From Schlegelella_A sp036272325 (GTDB lineage: Bacteria > Pseudomonadota > Gammaproteobacteria > Burkholderiales > Burkholderiaceae_C): a DNA stretch of 14,821 nt. Within the stretch, counting starts at the first letter, position 1, and each line of letters begins with the position of its first letter. Of this stretch, positions 6,869-14,080 are shown piece after piece. Both the position numbers and the translations under genes were made by a program. Where the stretch lies: positions 1 through 14,821 of the forward strand of contig DATAYY010000160.1 of the NCBI GenBank assembly GCA_036272325.1, read 5' to 3'. The notes under the pieces were generated by a model that had not been told where the DNA came from, did no database searches, and worked only from the letters and a program-made list of their open reading frames with translations.

Positions 6869-7726
6869 ATGCTGCACGGCTACATCCCTTCGCACCGCTT
6901 CCTGCCTTATCTCAGCTGGACCGAGATCGATGCACTGCCTGACCGCGAGAACACTGTCATCGTCTTCGCCACCGGCGCGATCGAACAGCACGGGCCGCAT
7001 CTGCCGTGCGCCGTCGACTCGATCATCTCCTCGGGCGTCGTCGGCCATGCGCTGGCGCGCCTGCCAGCGGCGGTGCCGGCGTTCGCGATGGCACCCATCA
7101 CCTACGGTAAGTCGGAAGAGCATCTCCACTTTCCGGGAACGATGACGCTGAGCGGCGAGACGCTGCTGGCGACGATGAACGAGCTGTTCGAGTCGGTCTA
7201 TCGTGCCGGCTTTCGCAAGCTCCTGATCGTCAACGGCCACGGCGGCCAGCCGCAGATCATGGAGATTGCGGCGCGCGAGGCGCGCCTGCGCCACGGCGAC
7301 GTCATCGTCGTGCCGAGCTCGACCTGGCGCGTTCCGCATGTCGGCGGCCGCTACTTCTCCGACAAGGAGAAGAAGCTGGCGATGCACGCCGGCCACGGCG
7401 AGACGGCGATCCTGCTCGCGCTCGCTCCGGACACGGTGCACATGGAGCGGGCCGTCGCCAACTATCCGCCCGAATTCCCGTCGAAGCTGCTGTCCGCGGA
7501 CGGCCGGCCGGCGTGCGCATGGACCGCGCGCGACTTCGGCCCGAGCGGCGTCATCGGCGACCCGCTGCCCGCGACCCGCGAGCAGGGCGAGGCGATCCTC
7601 GAATCGCTCGCCGTCAGCTGGGCGCAGGCGATCACCGAGCTGCACGAGCTGCGCTGGCCGGCGCGCGACGAAGCAACCTGGGGCCGCGGGCACCACGTCG
7701 GCTATATCGAGTGCGGGTCGGCGTGA
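6869..7726 (+). CDS. Creatininase-family amidohydrolase
   Basis: A 285-residue protein of the creatininase family (creatinine amidohydrolase, FAPy deformylase ArfB, MftE). The metal-binding residues are visible: E39 and H41 in GAIEQHGPHLP, D50 in CAVDS, H124 in VNGHGG, and E178 in HAGHGET. The site therefore looks intact for two divalent metals. The family hydrolyses cyclic amides or formamides, so here it probably opens a lactam ring or removes a formyl group. The start is supported by GAGG at 6861-6864, four bases before the ATG. It sits 25 nt after the RidA-like gene and 34 nt before binding protein 2. Together with the CodA-like enzyme it gives the operon two C-N hydrolases. Whether creatinine itself is the substrate cannot be judged from sequence. 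Confidence 0.91.
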   Translation: MLHGYIPSHRFLPYLSWTEIDALPDRENTVIVFATGAIEQHGPHLPCAVDSIISSGVVGHALARLPAAVPAFAMAPITYGKSEEHLHFPGTMTLSGETLLATMNELFESVYRAGFRKLLIVNGHGGQPQIMEIAAREARLRHGDVIVVPSSTWRVPHVGGRYFSDKEKKLAMHAGHGETAILLALAPDTVHMERAVANYPPEFPSKLLSADGRPACAWTARDFGPSGVIGDPLPATREQGEAILESLAVSWAQAITELHELRWPARDEATWGRGHHVGYIECGSA

Positions 7727-7760
7727 CTCCGCTTTCATCCTCCACCTTCCGAGGCCTTCC

Positions 7761-8747
7761 ATGACTCGAACTCCCTCGTTCCGCTCGTTCCTCGCAGCGT
7801 GCGCGCTGGCAGCCCTGTCGAACTCCGCCCCAGCGCAGGAGAAGTTCGTTTACATGACCAACTGGTTCGCCGAAGCAGAGCACGGCGGCTTCTATCAGGC
7901 GATCGCGACCGGCCTGTACAAGAAGGCCGGCCTCGACGTCACAGTGAAGATGGGCGGCCCGCAGGTCAACGTGATCCAGCTCATGGCCGCCGGCCAGGCC
8001 GACTGCGTGATGGGCTCGAGCGACCTGCAGATGGTGCAGACGCGCGAGAGCGGCGTTCCCGTCGTCACCGTCGCCGCGTTCTTCCAGAAGGACCCGCAGG
8101 TGCTGATCGCGCACGACGACGTCAAGTCGTTCGCCGACATGAAGACAAAGACGATCCTGATCGGTTCCGGCGCGCGCCTCGGCTACTGGCCTTGGCTGAA
8201 AGCGAAGTACGGCCTGACCGACGAGCAGACGCGGCCCTACACGTTCAACATCCAGCCGTTCGTCGCCGACAAGAACCTCGTCCAGCAGGGCTACGTCACG
8301 TCGGAGCCGTATGCGATCGAAAAAGCCGGCGTGAAGGCGAACGCCTTTCTGTTCGGCGACTTCGGCTTCCCGGCCTACGCAACGACGGTGTCGTGCATGG
8401 ACAAGACCGTGAAGGAGCGCAGGGCGGCGGTCGCCGCGTTCGTCAAGGCGAGCGCCGAAGGATGGAAGAGCTATCTCGTCGATCCGGCGCCCGGCAACGC
8501 GCTGATCAAGAGGGACAACCCGAGCATGACCGACGACCAGCTCGCCTACAGCGTCGCCAAGCTGAAGGAGACCGGCATCGTCGCCGGCGGCGACGCTGCC
8601 AGGCTCGGCATCGGCGTCATGACCGAGGCGCGCCTGAAGGCGAGCTACGACTTCCTCGTCGGCGCGAAGCTGATCGATCCGGCCAAGGTCGACCTGGCGA
8701 AGACCTACACGACCGAATTTATCAAGGACGCGAAGGTCTTGCCGTGA
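7761..8747 (+). CDS. ABC transporter substrate-binding protein 2 (NMT1/THI5-like, Sec signal)
   Basis: A 328-residue homologue of the binding protein at 1535-2545. They share EHGGFYQA.ATGLY..AGLD, GGPQ.N, VAAFFQKDP.VL, RPYTFNI.PF.ADK and DPAPGNALI. The N terminus is a Sec-type signal (hydrophobic LAACALAAL, cleavage near APA/Q at 25/26) without twin arginines, unlike its paralogue. The start at 7761 has GAGG at 7751-7754; the long upstream open frame is a shadow of the creatininase gene. No second ATPase or permease accompanies it, so it probably delivers a related ligand to the same importer. The stop codon overlaps the GTG start of the next oxidase by 4 nt. Confidence 0.92.
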   Translation: MTRTPSFRSFLAACALAALSNSAPAQEKFVYMTNWFAEAEHGGFYQAIATGLYKKAGLDVTVKMGGPQVNVIQLMAAGQADCVMGSSDLQMVQTRESGVPVVTVAAFFQKDPQVLIAHDDVKSFADMKTKTILIGSGARLGYWPWLKAKYGLTDEQTRPYTFNIQPFVADKNLVQQGYVTSEPYAIEKAGVKANAFLFGDFGFPAYATTVSCMDKTVKERRAAVAAFVKASAEGWKSYLVDPAPGNALIKRDNPSMTDDQLAYSVAKLKETGIVAGGDAARLGIGVMTEARLKASYDFLVGAKLIDPAKVDLAKTYTTEFIKDAKVLP

Positions 8748-10144
8748 CCGACGAGCCCGGCGTCCGGGAGCTGCCGGTGGGCAGCGAACCGGCCGCCGCC
8801 GCCCGCCTGCCGGAGCGGCTCCCCGGGCTGGAGTGGATCACCGAACCAGCGCGGGTCGCCCGGCTGTCGCAGGACTTCTCCTGGTTCAGCCCGGTGCTGA
8901 AGCGTCAGCTCGCCGACAAGCGTGCCGCCGTCGCCGTCCGGCCTCGCGTCGAGGAGGAGGTCCGCCGCGTCGTCGCCGCGTGCGCGGAGGAGCGGGTTCC
9001 GATCACGCTGCGCGGCAGCGGGACCGGCAACTACGGCCAGTCGGTGCCGCTGCACGGCGGAGTGCTCCTCGACCTGAGCGCGTGCAACGCGTTCGGCTGG
9101 GTGGAGGGCGACGTCGGCCGGGCGCAGGCCGGCATCCGGCTCGCCGACTTCGACCGGCAGGCGCGTCCCCACGCGCGTGAGCTGCGCTGGCTGCCATCGA
9201 CCTTTCGCAGCGCGACCCTCGGCGGCCTCTTCGGCGGCGGCTTCGGCGGCGCCGGCTCGATCACCTACGGGCCGATGGCCGCGCCGGGCAACGTGCTCGG
9301 CGCGCGCGTCATGAGCGTCGAGCCGGAGCCGTGCATCGTCGAGCTGCGCTCGCCCGAGGCCATGCTGCTGCATCACGTCTACGGCACGAACGGCATCGTC
9401 CTCGAGCTCGAGGTGGCGCTCGCCCCGGCGATCGCGTGGGTCGAATGCATTGCGCGGTTCGATGCGTTCGATGCCGCGCTCGAGTTCGCGAGCACGATCG
9501 CGAGCGCGCCGGGGATCGTCAAGAAGGAGGTCTGCTTTCTCGCCGCGCAGATCGTCCGCCTGATCCCAGCGATCGCCGAGTTCGCGCGGAACGAGGGCCA
9601 CGCCGTGCTGCTGCTCGTCGCGCCGGCGTCGGAGGCCGCGCTGAGCGAACTGATCGCGCGCTTCGACGGCGCGCTGAGTTACCGCAAGTCGGCCGAGGAG
9701 GTGAGCAGGAGCAATCGCACGCTGCTCGAGTACACCTGGAACCACACCACGCTGCACGCGCTGAAGGTCGACAAGGGCCTCACCTACATCCAGAGCCGGT
9801 TCGATCCGCCGCGCCACGTCGAACAGGCGAAGGCGCTGGAGCGCCTTCTCGGTGGCGAGGTGCTCATGCACCTGGAGTTCCTGCGCGGCCTCGACGGCGC
9901 CGTCAACGCGAGCGGGCTGCAGCTGATCCGCTACACGAGCGACGCGCGGCTCGACGAGATCATGCAGATCCATCGCGATGCCGGGATCGGCATCAACAAT
10001 CCGCACGTCTTCGTCGTCGAGGACGGCGGCAAGCAGACGAGCCTCGACCCGGGCGTCGTCGCAATGAAGCAGCGCTTCGACCCGCACGGGCTGCTGAACC
10101 CGGGGAAGTTGCGCAGCTGGGATCGCCGTTCACCGGCACGCTGA
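8744..10144 (+). CDS. FAD-linked oxidase 2 (FAD_binding_4 / VAO-PCMH type)
   Basis: A 466-residue flavoprotein paralogous to the oxidase at 84-1508. Shared marks are LRG.G..N.GQ..PLHGG (89-106), the TLGGLFGGGFGGAG glycine-rich loop (158-171), YG.NGIV (213-219) and the C-terminal DPHGLLNPGKLR. The start is GTG at 8744, overlapping the preceding stop codon (GTGA); no ATG fits before the conserved region, and coupled translation explains the weak ribosome binding site. The N terminus is longer than that of oxidase 1 before the first conserved block (FSWFSPVLKRQ against QYSPVMKRD). It is the last gene of the plus-strand train. Its 3' end overlaps the convergent Rieske gene by 15 nt. The substrate is unknown. 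Confidence 0.88.
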   Translation: MTDEPGVRELPVGSEPAAAARLPERLPGLEWITEPARVARLSQDFSWFSPVLKRQLADKRAAVAVRPRVEEEVRRVVAACAEERVPITLRGSGTGNYGQSVPLHGGVLLDLSACNAFGWVEGDVGRAQAGIRLADFDRQARPHARELRWLPSTFRSATLGGLFGGGFGGAGSITYGPMAAPGNVLGARVMSVEPEPCIVELRSPEAMLLHHVYGTNGIVLELEVALAPAIAWVECIARFDAFDAALEFASTIASAPGIVKKEVCFLAAQIVRLIPAIAEFARNEGHAVLLLVAPASEAALSELIARFDGALSYRKSAEEVSRSNRTLLEYTWNHTTLHALKVDKGLTYIQSRFDPPRHVEQAKALERLLGGEVLMHLEFLRGLDGAVNASGLQLIRYTSDARLDEIMQIHRDAGIGINNPHVFVVEDGGKQTSLDPGVVAMKQRFDPHGLLNPGKLRSWDRRSPAR

Positions 10145-11221
10145 GGAGAAACGTGTCGCGCGTTCGCGGGCGACTTCGGTCGGACTTGCTCCGTGCACCT
10201 CTTCCTCGCCGTTTCTGCGAAGCAGCTCGAACAGCTTCTTCCTGATCAGCATCCCGGGGCGATCGCTGTCCATCGAGTACTCGATCCCGCGCCGCCGCGG
10301 ATCGATCACCGCGTCGGGGTCGGTCGATTCGAGGATCTCCTTGTCCTCGCGCGTGATCTCGAGGTCGAAGTCGATCAGCATCTGCGCTGGGCAGTCGGCC
10401 TCGGTGTCGTTGCGGAACAGCCATTGGCACAGCTGCATGCGACGATCGTCGATCGGCGTGAAGCAGTTGATGATGATGTGGCGCACACCGGACGGGTACT
10501 CGATGTCGAGCCGACGCGAGAACGGCAGGTAGTAGGCGTTGCGCATGCGGCGCGTCGTGATCGGCTCCGTCACGCCGCTGACTCGGTGGAACTTCGCAGG
10601 ATTGGTCGCCTGGATCACCGTCTCGGCGTAGAAGCCGGTTTCGTTCTCCACCAGCTCATATCTGCTCGGCGTCGGCTGCGCCGCGACGCCGAACGTCGCG
10701 CGATGGACGAAGCTGAAATGCGAGTTGTCGAAGCTGTTCTCGAGCGCCCGGATCGGGCTCGTGTTCCAGGTCTCGTAGAACTGAAAGATCGTCCGGAACG
10801 CAGCGTCGTCGAACTCCGGCACGGGCGGGATCTCGGCGATTGGGTCCTCGAGCGCGACCCACGCGTAGCCGTAGCGTGCGGTGCAGCGGAAGGCGGCCGT
10901 GCGGTAGTCGGCCGGAATCGCCCGGTCAGCCCCGTACTGCGGGATGTGGACGACGCGTCCGCTGCGGTCGTACGTCCAGCCGTGGTAGCCGCATTGCAGC
11001 TTCCCGTGCAGCGCGCCCGCACGGGCGCACGTTCCTTTCGAGAGCCGGGCGGTGCGATGGCAGCAGCGGTCCTGCAGTGCCGCCGGAGCATCGTCTTCAT
11101 CGAGAAAGAGGACGATATCCTCGCCGAGCAGCGTGAACGGCTTCGGGCCGTCAGCCAGGCTCTCCAGCGGCATGACGGCATGCCACATCCTTCGGAAGAC
11201 AGGCTGTCGGGTGGTGAGCAT
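10130..11221 (-). CDS. Rieske non-heme iron oxygenase, large subunit (VanA/dicamba-monooxygenase type)
   Basis: A 363-residue oxygenase. The N-terminal Rieske [2Fe-2S] ligands are C53 and H55 (RCCHR) and C77 and H80 (QCGYHGW). The C-terminal mononuclear iron site is N162, D165, H168 and H173 in ENSFDNSHFSFVH, with D293 in REDKEILES as the likely third ligand; this spacing matches dicamba and vanillate monooxygenases. The size suits the single-component alpha-3 type that does O- or N-demethylation or hydroxylation. It needs a separate ferredoxin-type reductase, and none is encoded in the window. ATG 11221 gives a normal N terminus but lacks a clear ribosome binding site; ATG 11188 is the alternative and keeps all motifs. 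It lies on the same strand as the intradiol dioxygenase, 417 nt downstream of it. The substrate is not deducible. Confidence 0.9.
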   Translation of the reverse strand: MLTTRQPVFRRMWHAVMPLESLADGPKPFTLLGEDIVLFLDEDDAPAALQDRCCHRTARLSKGTCARAGALHGKLQCGYHGWTYDRSGRVVHIPQYGADRAIPADYRTAAFRCTARYGYAWVALEDPIAEIPPVPEFDDAAFRTIFQFYETWNTSPIRALENSFDNSHFSFVHRATFGVAAQPTPSRYELVENETGFYAETVIQATNPAKFHRVSGVTEPITTRRMRNAYYLPFSRRLDIEYPSGVRHIIINCFTPIDDRRMQLCQWLFRNDTEADCPAQMLIDFDLEITREDKEILESTDPDAVIDPRRRGIEYSMDSDRPGMLIRKKLFELLRRNGEEEVHGASPTEVARERATRFSSACR

Positions 11222-11638
11222 TGGCGTTTCGACGTCGGATCTGCGCCCGGGTGCGATCTTCGGTGGTCGCAGAGCTCGTGGTGCAAGTCGTATGCCAGCG
11301 GGAGTGTCGCCGCCAGTGAGAATCTATCCCCCGACCTAGCGCTGGCTCGCGCCGACGAGTTGCGCCCCAGCACTGGGTTCCACGTACCCATCTCAAGGCA
11401 TAAACCGACCGACCGCATCGCGCCCGGGGAAGGTATTGCCTCGCTCGCGTGAACGCCTGGCCAGCACGCTTTGTCGAGCGACCGCTCTCGGCTTTCAAGT
11501 ATCCACGGGCGGAGGTCCGCTTTGGGTCCGTTCAGGGACGGTCGCGAGAGTCGCTGACGGCCATCAACTGCCCCTGGCGACGGGCAGCTTTGCGGCTTGG
11601 CACTCGATGCGATCGAGGCACCTTGGCGTCGCATGCCA
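11222..11638. other. Non-coding gap between the intradiol dioxygenase and Rieske genes
   Basis: I see no convincing gene in these 417 nt. Open frames on both strands have biased, low-complexity translations without conserved motifs. It should contain the promoter for the Rieske gene, but no clear -35/-10 pair is visible. Two inverted repeats stand out: CTGCCC/GGGCAG around an 8-nt loop (11568-11587) and CTCGAT-GCG-ATCGAG (11603-11617). The stretch near 11516-11535 (GGTCCGCTTTGGGTC) resembles degenerate intergenic sequence that also appears near 14192. Confidence 0.55.
11603..11617. other. Short perfect hairpin after the dioxygenase stop
   Basis: CTCGAT (11603-11608) and ATCGAG (11612-11617) pair around GCG. 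It lies 22 nt beyond the stop of the minus-strand dioxygenase. No T-run follows in the direction of transcription, so a terminator role is only possible, not shown. Confidence 0.3.
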
Positions 11639-12214
11639 TCAACCGCTCGTCATCACGATCGTCCATCGGGCTGCTCGTCGCGCGTCGTGCCGGTCCGATC
11701 GTGGCGTTGTGGCCCAGGTCGCCGTCAGTGCTTCGGGTCGTCGCATTCGTCGCAGCGCCGGGTCATCCTCGTTCAGCCGCTCGTCTGCGAAGAACATCTG
11801 CGTCACCAGCCGCTCATGTCGACCAGTGACCTGGAAATGGATGTGAGATGCACGGATGCTGCCGTCGTCCAGAGCGTAGGGAGCCGGGTAGATCGTCACG
11901 AAGGCAAACCGTCCGAGGGCGTCGGTCTGCTGCCGACCATGGCCAATGAACGAAGTCAGGCCGAGTGGGGTCTGCCTGTCATTCGGATGTGCATAGCGAC
12001 CAGTTGAGTCTGCGTGCCAGATCTCCACGGTGGCACCGACAATTGCGATGCCATGAGCGTCGACGACCAAGCCCTCGACGACGATGCGCTGGCCATTGCC
12101 GAGCGCTTGCCCCTTGGTGAGATCGACCTCGGCCGGTGCCTGGGCACCGACTGGATAGAACGGCCCGAGGATCGTGTTCGGAGTGCGCAGCAGTCGAGTT
12201 GCGCTGGAACTCAT
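11639..12214 (-). CDS. Intradiol ring-cleavage dioxygenase (protocatechuate 3,4-dioxygenase-like)
   Basis: A 191-residue intradiol dioxygenase. The Fe(III) ligands are all present: Y74 in HADSTGRYAHP, Y113 in YPAPYAL, and H124 and H126 in RASHIHF. The N-terminal TPNTILGPFYP is the family hallmark, and the size equals the catalytic core without the helical linker domain of catechol 1,2-dioxygenases. It should cleave a catechol-type ring between the hydroxylated carbons to a muconate. The start at 12214 overlaps the stop of the binding-protein gene by 4 nt (ATGA); the upstream open frame belongs to that gene's shadow. The C-terminal RWTIVM fits the usual final strand, so the gene looks intact. 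The substrate (protocatechuate, hydroxyquinol or a substituted catechol) cannot be told. Confidence 0.9.
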   Translation of the reverse strand: MSSSATRLLRTPNTILGPFYPVGAQAPAEVDLTKGQALGNGQRIVVEGLVVDAHGIAIVGATVEIWHADSTGRYAHPNDRQTPLGLTSFIGHGRQQTDALGRFAFVTIYPAPYALDDGSIRASHIHFQVTGRHERLVTQMFFADERLNEDDPALRRMRRPEALTATWATTPRSDRHDARRAARWTIVMTSG

Positions 12215-13212
12215 TCGGCAACAAAGCCTGTCGACTTCACGACGGCCGCCCAGCGCATTGAGTCGGCACGGGCCGTCCGCGCCAGCTCGTCCGATGTCGA
12301 GGTCACCGGGTCCACTTGAACCGCAGCACGCCACTGCTCCAGGAGTGCAGGCTCTGCCAGAGCGTTTCTCACAATATCTCCGTGCCGTTGGAGGACATCG
12401 GCCGGCGCGCGAGCCGATCCGTAGAGCCCGTACCAGTCCCACCAGTCAAGGCCCGACGCGCCTTGCTCGGTGAAGGTCGGCACGTCCGGCAGGAGGGCGA
12501 AGCGGGACCTGCCGGTGGCGCCGAGGATACGAATCCGTCTATCGTGTGCGTAAGGCAACGCGGTCGTCGGTGCCAGCATTGCCGCGGCGATCTGCCCGCC
12601 GATCAGATCCGGAACGAGGGGCGTGCGGCTCGGCACGTGCGTCCACTCGAAGTGGAACTGCTGCTTCAGGATCTCCCCGACAAAATGCGGAGGCGACCCC
12701 GCTGCCAGCGTCGCGAACGACGCCTGCGACGGGTTGGCGCGACACCAGTCAGCGAAGTCGCGCATCGTGCGAACGTGCTCGTTTACCAGCGGGCCGATAG
12801 CAAGAAGGAACGGTGCGTAGGCGAGCGTTGTGATCGGTGCCAGATCCTCGAACGGTCGGTACGAGAGCTTGCGATAGGTGTACTGAACAAGAGTGACGAC
12901 GCCGGATGGCGTGACCATCACCGTGTTGCCGTCGGCGCCGTTTTGCAGCAGCACGTCGACGGCGATGCGACCGGCCGCCCCTGGTCGGCTGTCGACCACG
13001 ACGGTTCGGGCCAGATGTCCGCTCAACGCATGTTCGAGCACACGAGCCATCGTGTCAGGCAACGAGCCAGGCGGGAACCCGACGAGCAGATGAACCATGT
13101 CCGGCATCTGCCGGGCGTGCGCGCATGGCGTTCCTGCACTCGACGCGGCGGCGATCGACGCTGCTGTCGCATATCGAAGAAAAGAGCGGCGAGAATGAAG
13201 GTCGACGGTCAT
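12211..13212 (-). CDS. Tripartite tricarboxylate transporter (Bug-type) substrate-binding protein, Tat signal
   Basis: A 333-residue extracytoplasmic binding protein of the TctC/Bug family. The N terminus carries an almost ideal twin-arginine motif (SRRSFLR, 7-13) with likely cleavage after AHA (about 33). Family marks are LLVGFPPGSLPDTMARVL, VVDSRPGAAGRIAVD, PFEDLAPI, and LPDVPTFTEQGASGLDWWDWYGLY. A good GAGGGAG ribosome binding site sits 7 nt before the ATG. No TctA or TctB membrane subunits are nearby, so it is an orphan, as is common in Bordetella- and Cupriavidus-like genomes. It overlaps the dioxygenase gene by 4 nt. It may bind an aromatic acid or act as a sensor or scavenger for the dioxygenase's pathway. 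The ligand is not known. Confidence 0.91.
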   Translation of the reverse strand: MTVDLHSRRSFLRYATAASIAAASSAGTPCAHARQMPDMVHLLVGFPPGSLPDTMARVLEHALSGHLARTVVVDSRPGAAGRIAVDVLLQNGADGNTVMVTPSGVVTLVQYTYRKLSYRPFEDLAPITTLAYAPFLLAIGPLVNEHVRTMRDFADWCRANPSQASFATLAAGSPPHFVGEILKQQFHFEWTHVPSRTPLVPDLIGGQIAAAMLAPTTALPYAHDRRIRILGATGRSRFALLPDVPTFTEQGASGLDWWDWYGLYGSARAPADVLQRHGDIVRNALAEPALLEQWRAAVQVDPVTSTSDELARTARADSMRWAAVVKSTGFVAE

Positions 13213-13280
13213 GGCGAAGCTCCCTCGAGTCGGCGCAAACGATGTAGAGCATCAGGAACGGGCGTGTGCGCGCGACCAAG

Positions 13281-14027
13281 TCAACGCTTCGCTCGACGCT
13301 TCGAGGCGACAACCCGTGCCACGGGTGGCTTGCCGGGAACAGCCTCCGAGGCCTTGGCCTCTGCTGCTACCAGCTCGAGAAAACGTCCGATCGCTCGCTC
13401 TGCGGCTCGCGAAGTCGCGCGATTTGCTGGATCAACAAAAAGGATGTGGCGTCCTGCAAGGATCCAGTTCAGAAGAACCGCGATTTCAGGTGCATCGCGG
13501 GTGGCTGGATGCTCGGCGCGAACCATGGCAGAGGCGTTGACGAGGCGAAGCTCATCGATTGCATGGACCGCCGGGCGGACACGCGGGTCTTGGCGCGCCC
13601 AGACGCGCATCGCCATGTCGAGGTTTGGCCGTACCCACTCGCCCTTGATGCGCACCATGAAGTCATCGACCACACCCGAGAGCGTGTAGCGACCCTGGCG
13701 CTTCAGTTGGCGGTGCGTCCATTCGATCTGGGCAACTCGCCGCCGCTGCCAGTCGGCGATCATTGCGTCGAGCAAAGCGTCGCGACTGGCGAAGTACCCG
13801 TAGAAGCTGCCCGGCGTTCGGCCGCTGCGCCGCGCCATCTCTTCGATACGGACGGCATGAATGCCGCGGCGCTCAAGGGTCAGGAGACCGTAGACGACCC
13901 AGTCGTCGCGTGTCCACCGCCGGCGCTGCTCGAGATCAGAGCCCTGGGGCAAGGCGAAGGGATAAGGGTCATCGGCGTCGGCTCGAGACGCATCGGTTTC
14001 CTTGCCACTATCAAGTAACTGAACCAA
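13281..14027 (-). CDS. TetR-family transcriptional regulator (TTG start)
   Basis: A 248-residue regulator. The N-terminal TetR DNA-binding domain spans about 40-92, with the helix-turn-helix in IEEMARRSGRTPGSFYGYF (61-79) followed by the usual RDALLDAMI. The ligand-binding part is not recognisable beyond being mostly helical. The C terminus is a basic Ala/Lys/Arg-rich tail ending SKRRAKR. The start is TTG at 14027, chosen because GGAGG (14037-14033) lies 5 nt upstream and no ATG or GTG precedes the domain at a better place. A long inverted repeat covers the promoter and this ribosome binding site, so autoregulation is likely. It is 68 nt upstream of the Bug-type gene on the same strand and probably controls that gene and the dioxygenase. 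Confidence 0.87.
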   Translation of the reverse strand: MVQLLDSGKETDASRADADDPYPFALPQGSDLEQRRRWTRDDWVVYGLLTLERRGIHAVRIEEMARRSGRTPGSFYGYFASRDALLDAMIADWQRRRVAQIEWTHRQLKRQGRYTLSGVVDDFMVRIKGEWVRPNLDMAMRVWARQDPRVRPAVHAIDELRLVNASAMVRAEHPATRDAPEIAVLLNWILAGRHILFVDPANRATSRAAERAIGRFLELVAAEAKASEAVPGKPPVARVVASKRRAKR

Positions 14028-14032
14028 CCTCG

Positions 14033-14080
14033 CCTCCAGATGTAGGTAGCCCTATATAAAGGCTAGCCTACATTTGGAGG
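14033..14080. promoter_or_regulatory. Long inverted repeat, probable TetR operator overlapping the ribosome binding site
   Basis: The left arm (14033-14051, beginning CCTCCAGATGTAGG) and right arm (14061-14080, ending CCTACATTTGGAGG) are inverted repeats about 19-20 nt long with one mismatch and one extra base. The AT-rich 9-nt spacer reads CTATATAAA. It lies just upstream of tetR, whose GGAGG ribosome binding site is the outer end of the left arm. Position and symmetry suggest the operator bound by the adjacent regulator. Confidence 0.65.

Noticed and set aside
8705..10087. Long minus-strand open frame of 460 codons opposite FAD oxidase 2
   Set aside because: GC-rich antisense shadow; the plus-strand flavoprotein motifs are clear.
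10193..11452. Plus-strand open frame of 419 codons opposite the Rieske gene
   Set aside because: The minus strand holds all Rieske and mononuclear iron ligands in order, so the plus frame is a shadow.
11436..11846. Plus-strand open frames in the gap upstream of the Rieske gene (also 11449-11829)
   Set aside because: Motif-free translations that run into the antisense of the dioxygenase gene.
12316..13689. Plus-strand open frame of 457 codons opposite the Bug-type receptor and tetR
   Set aside because: It crosses two well-supported minus-strand genes and its translation has no domain.
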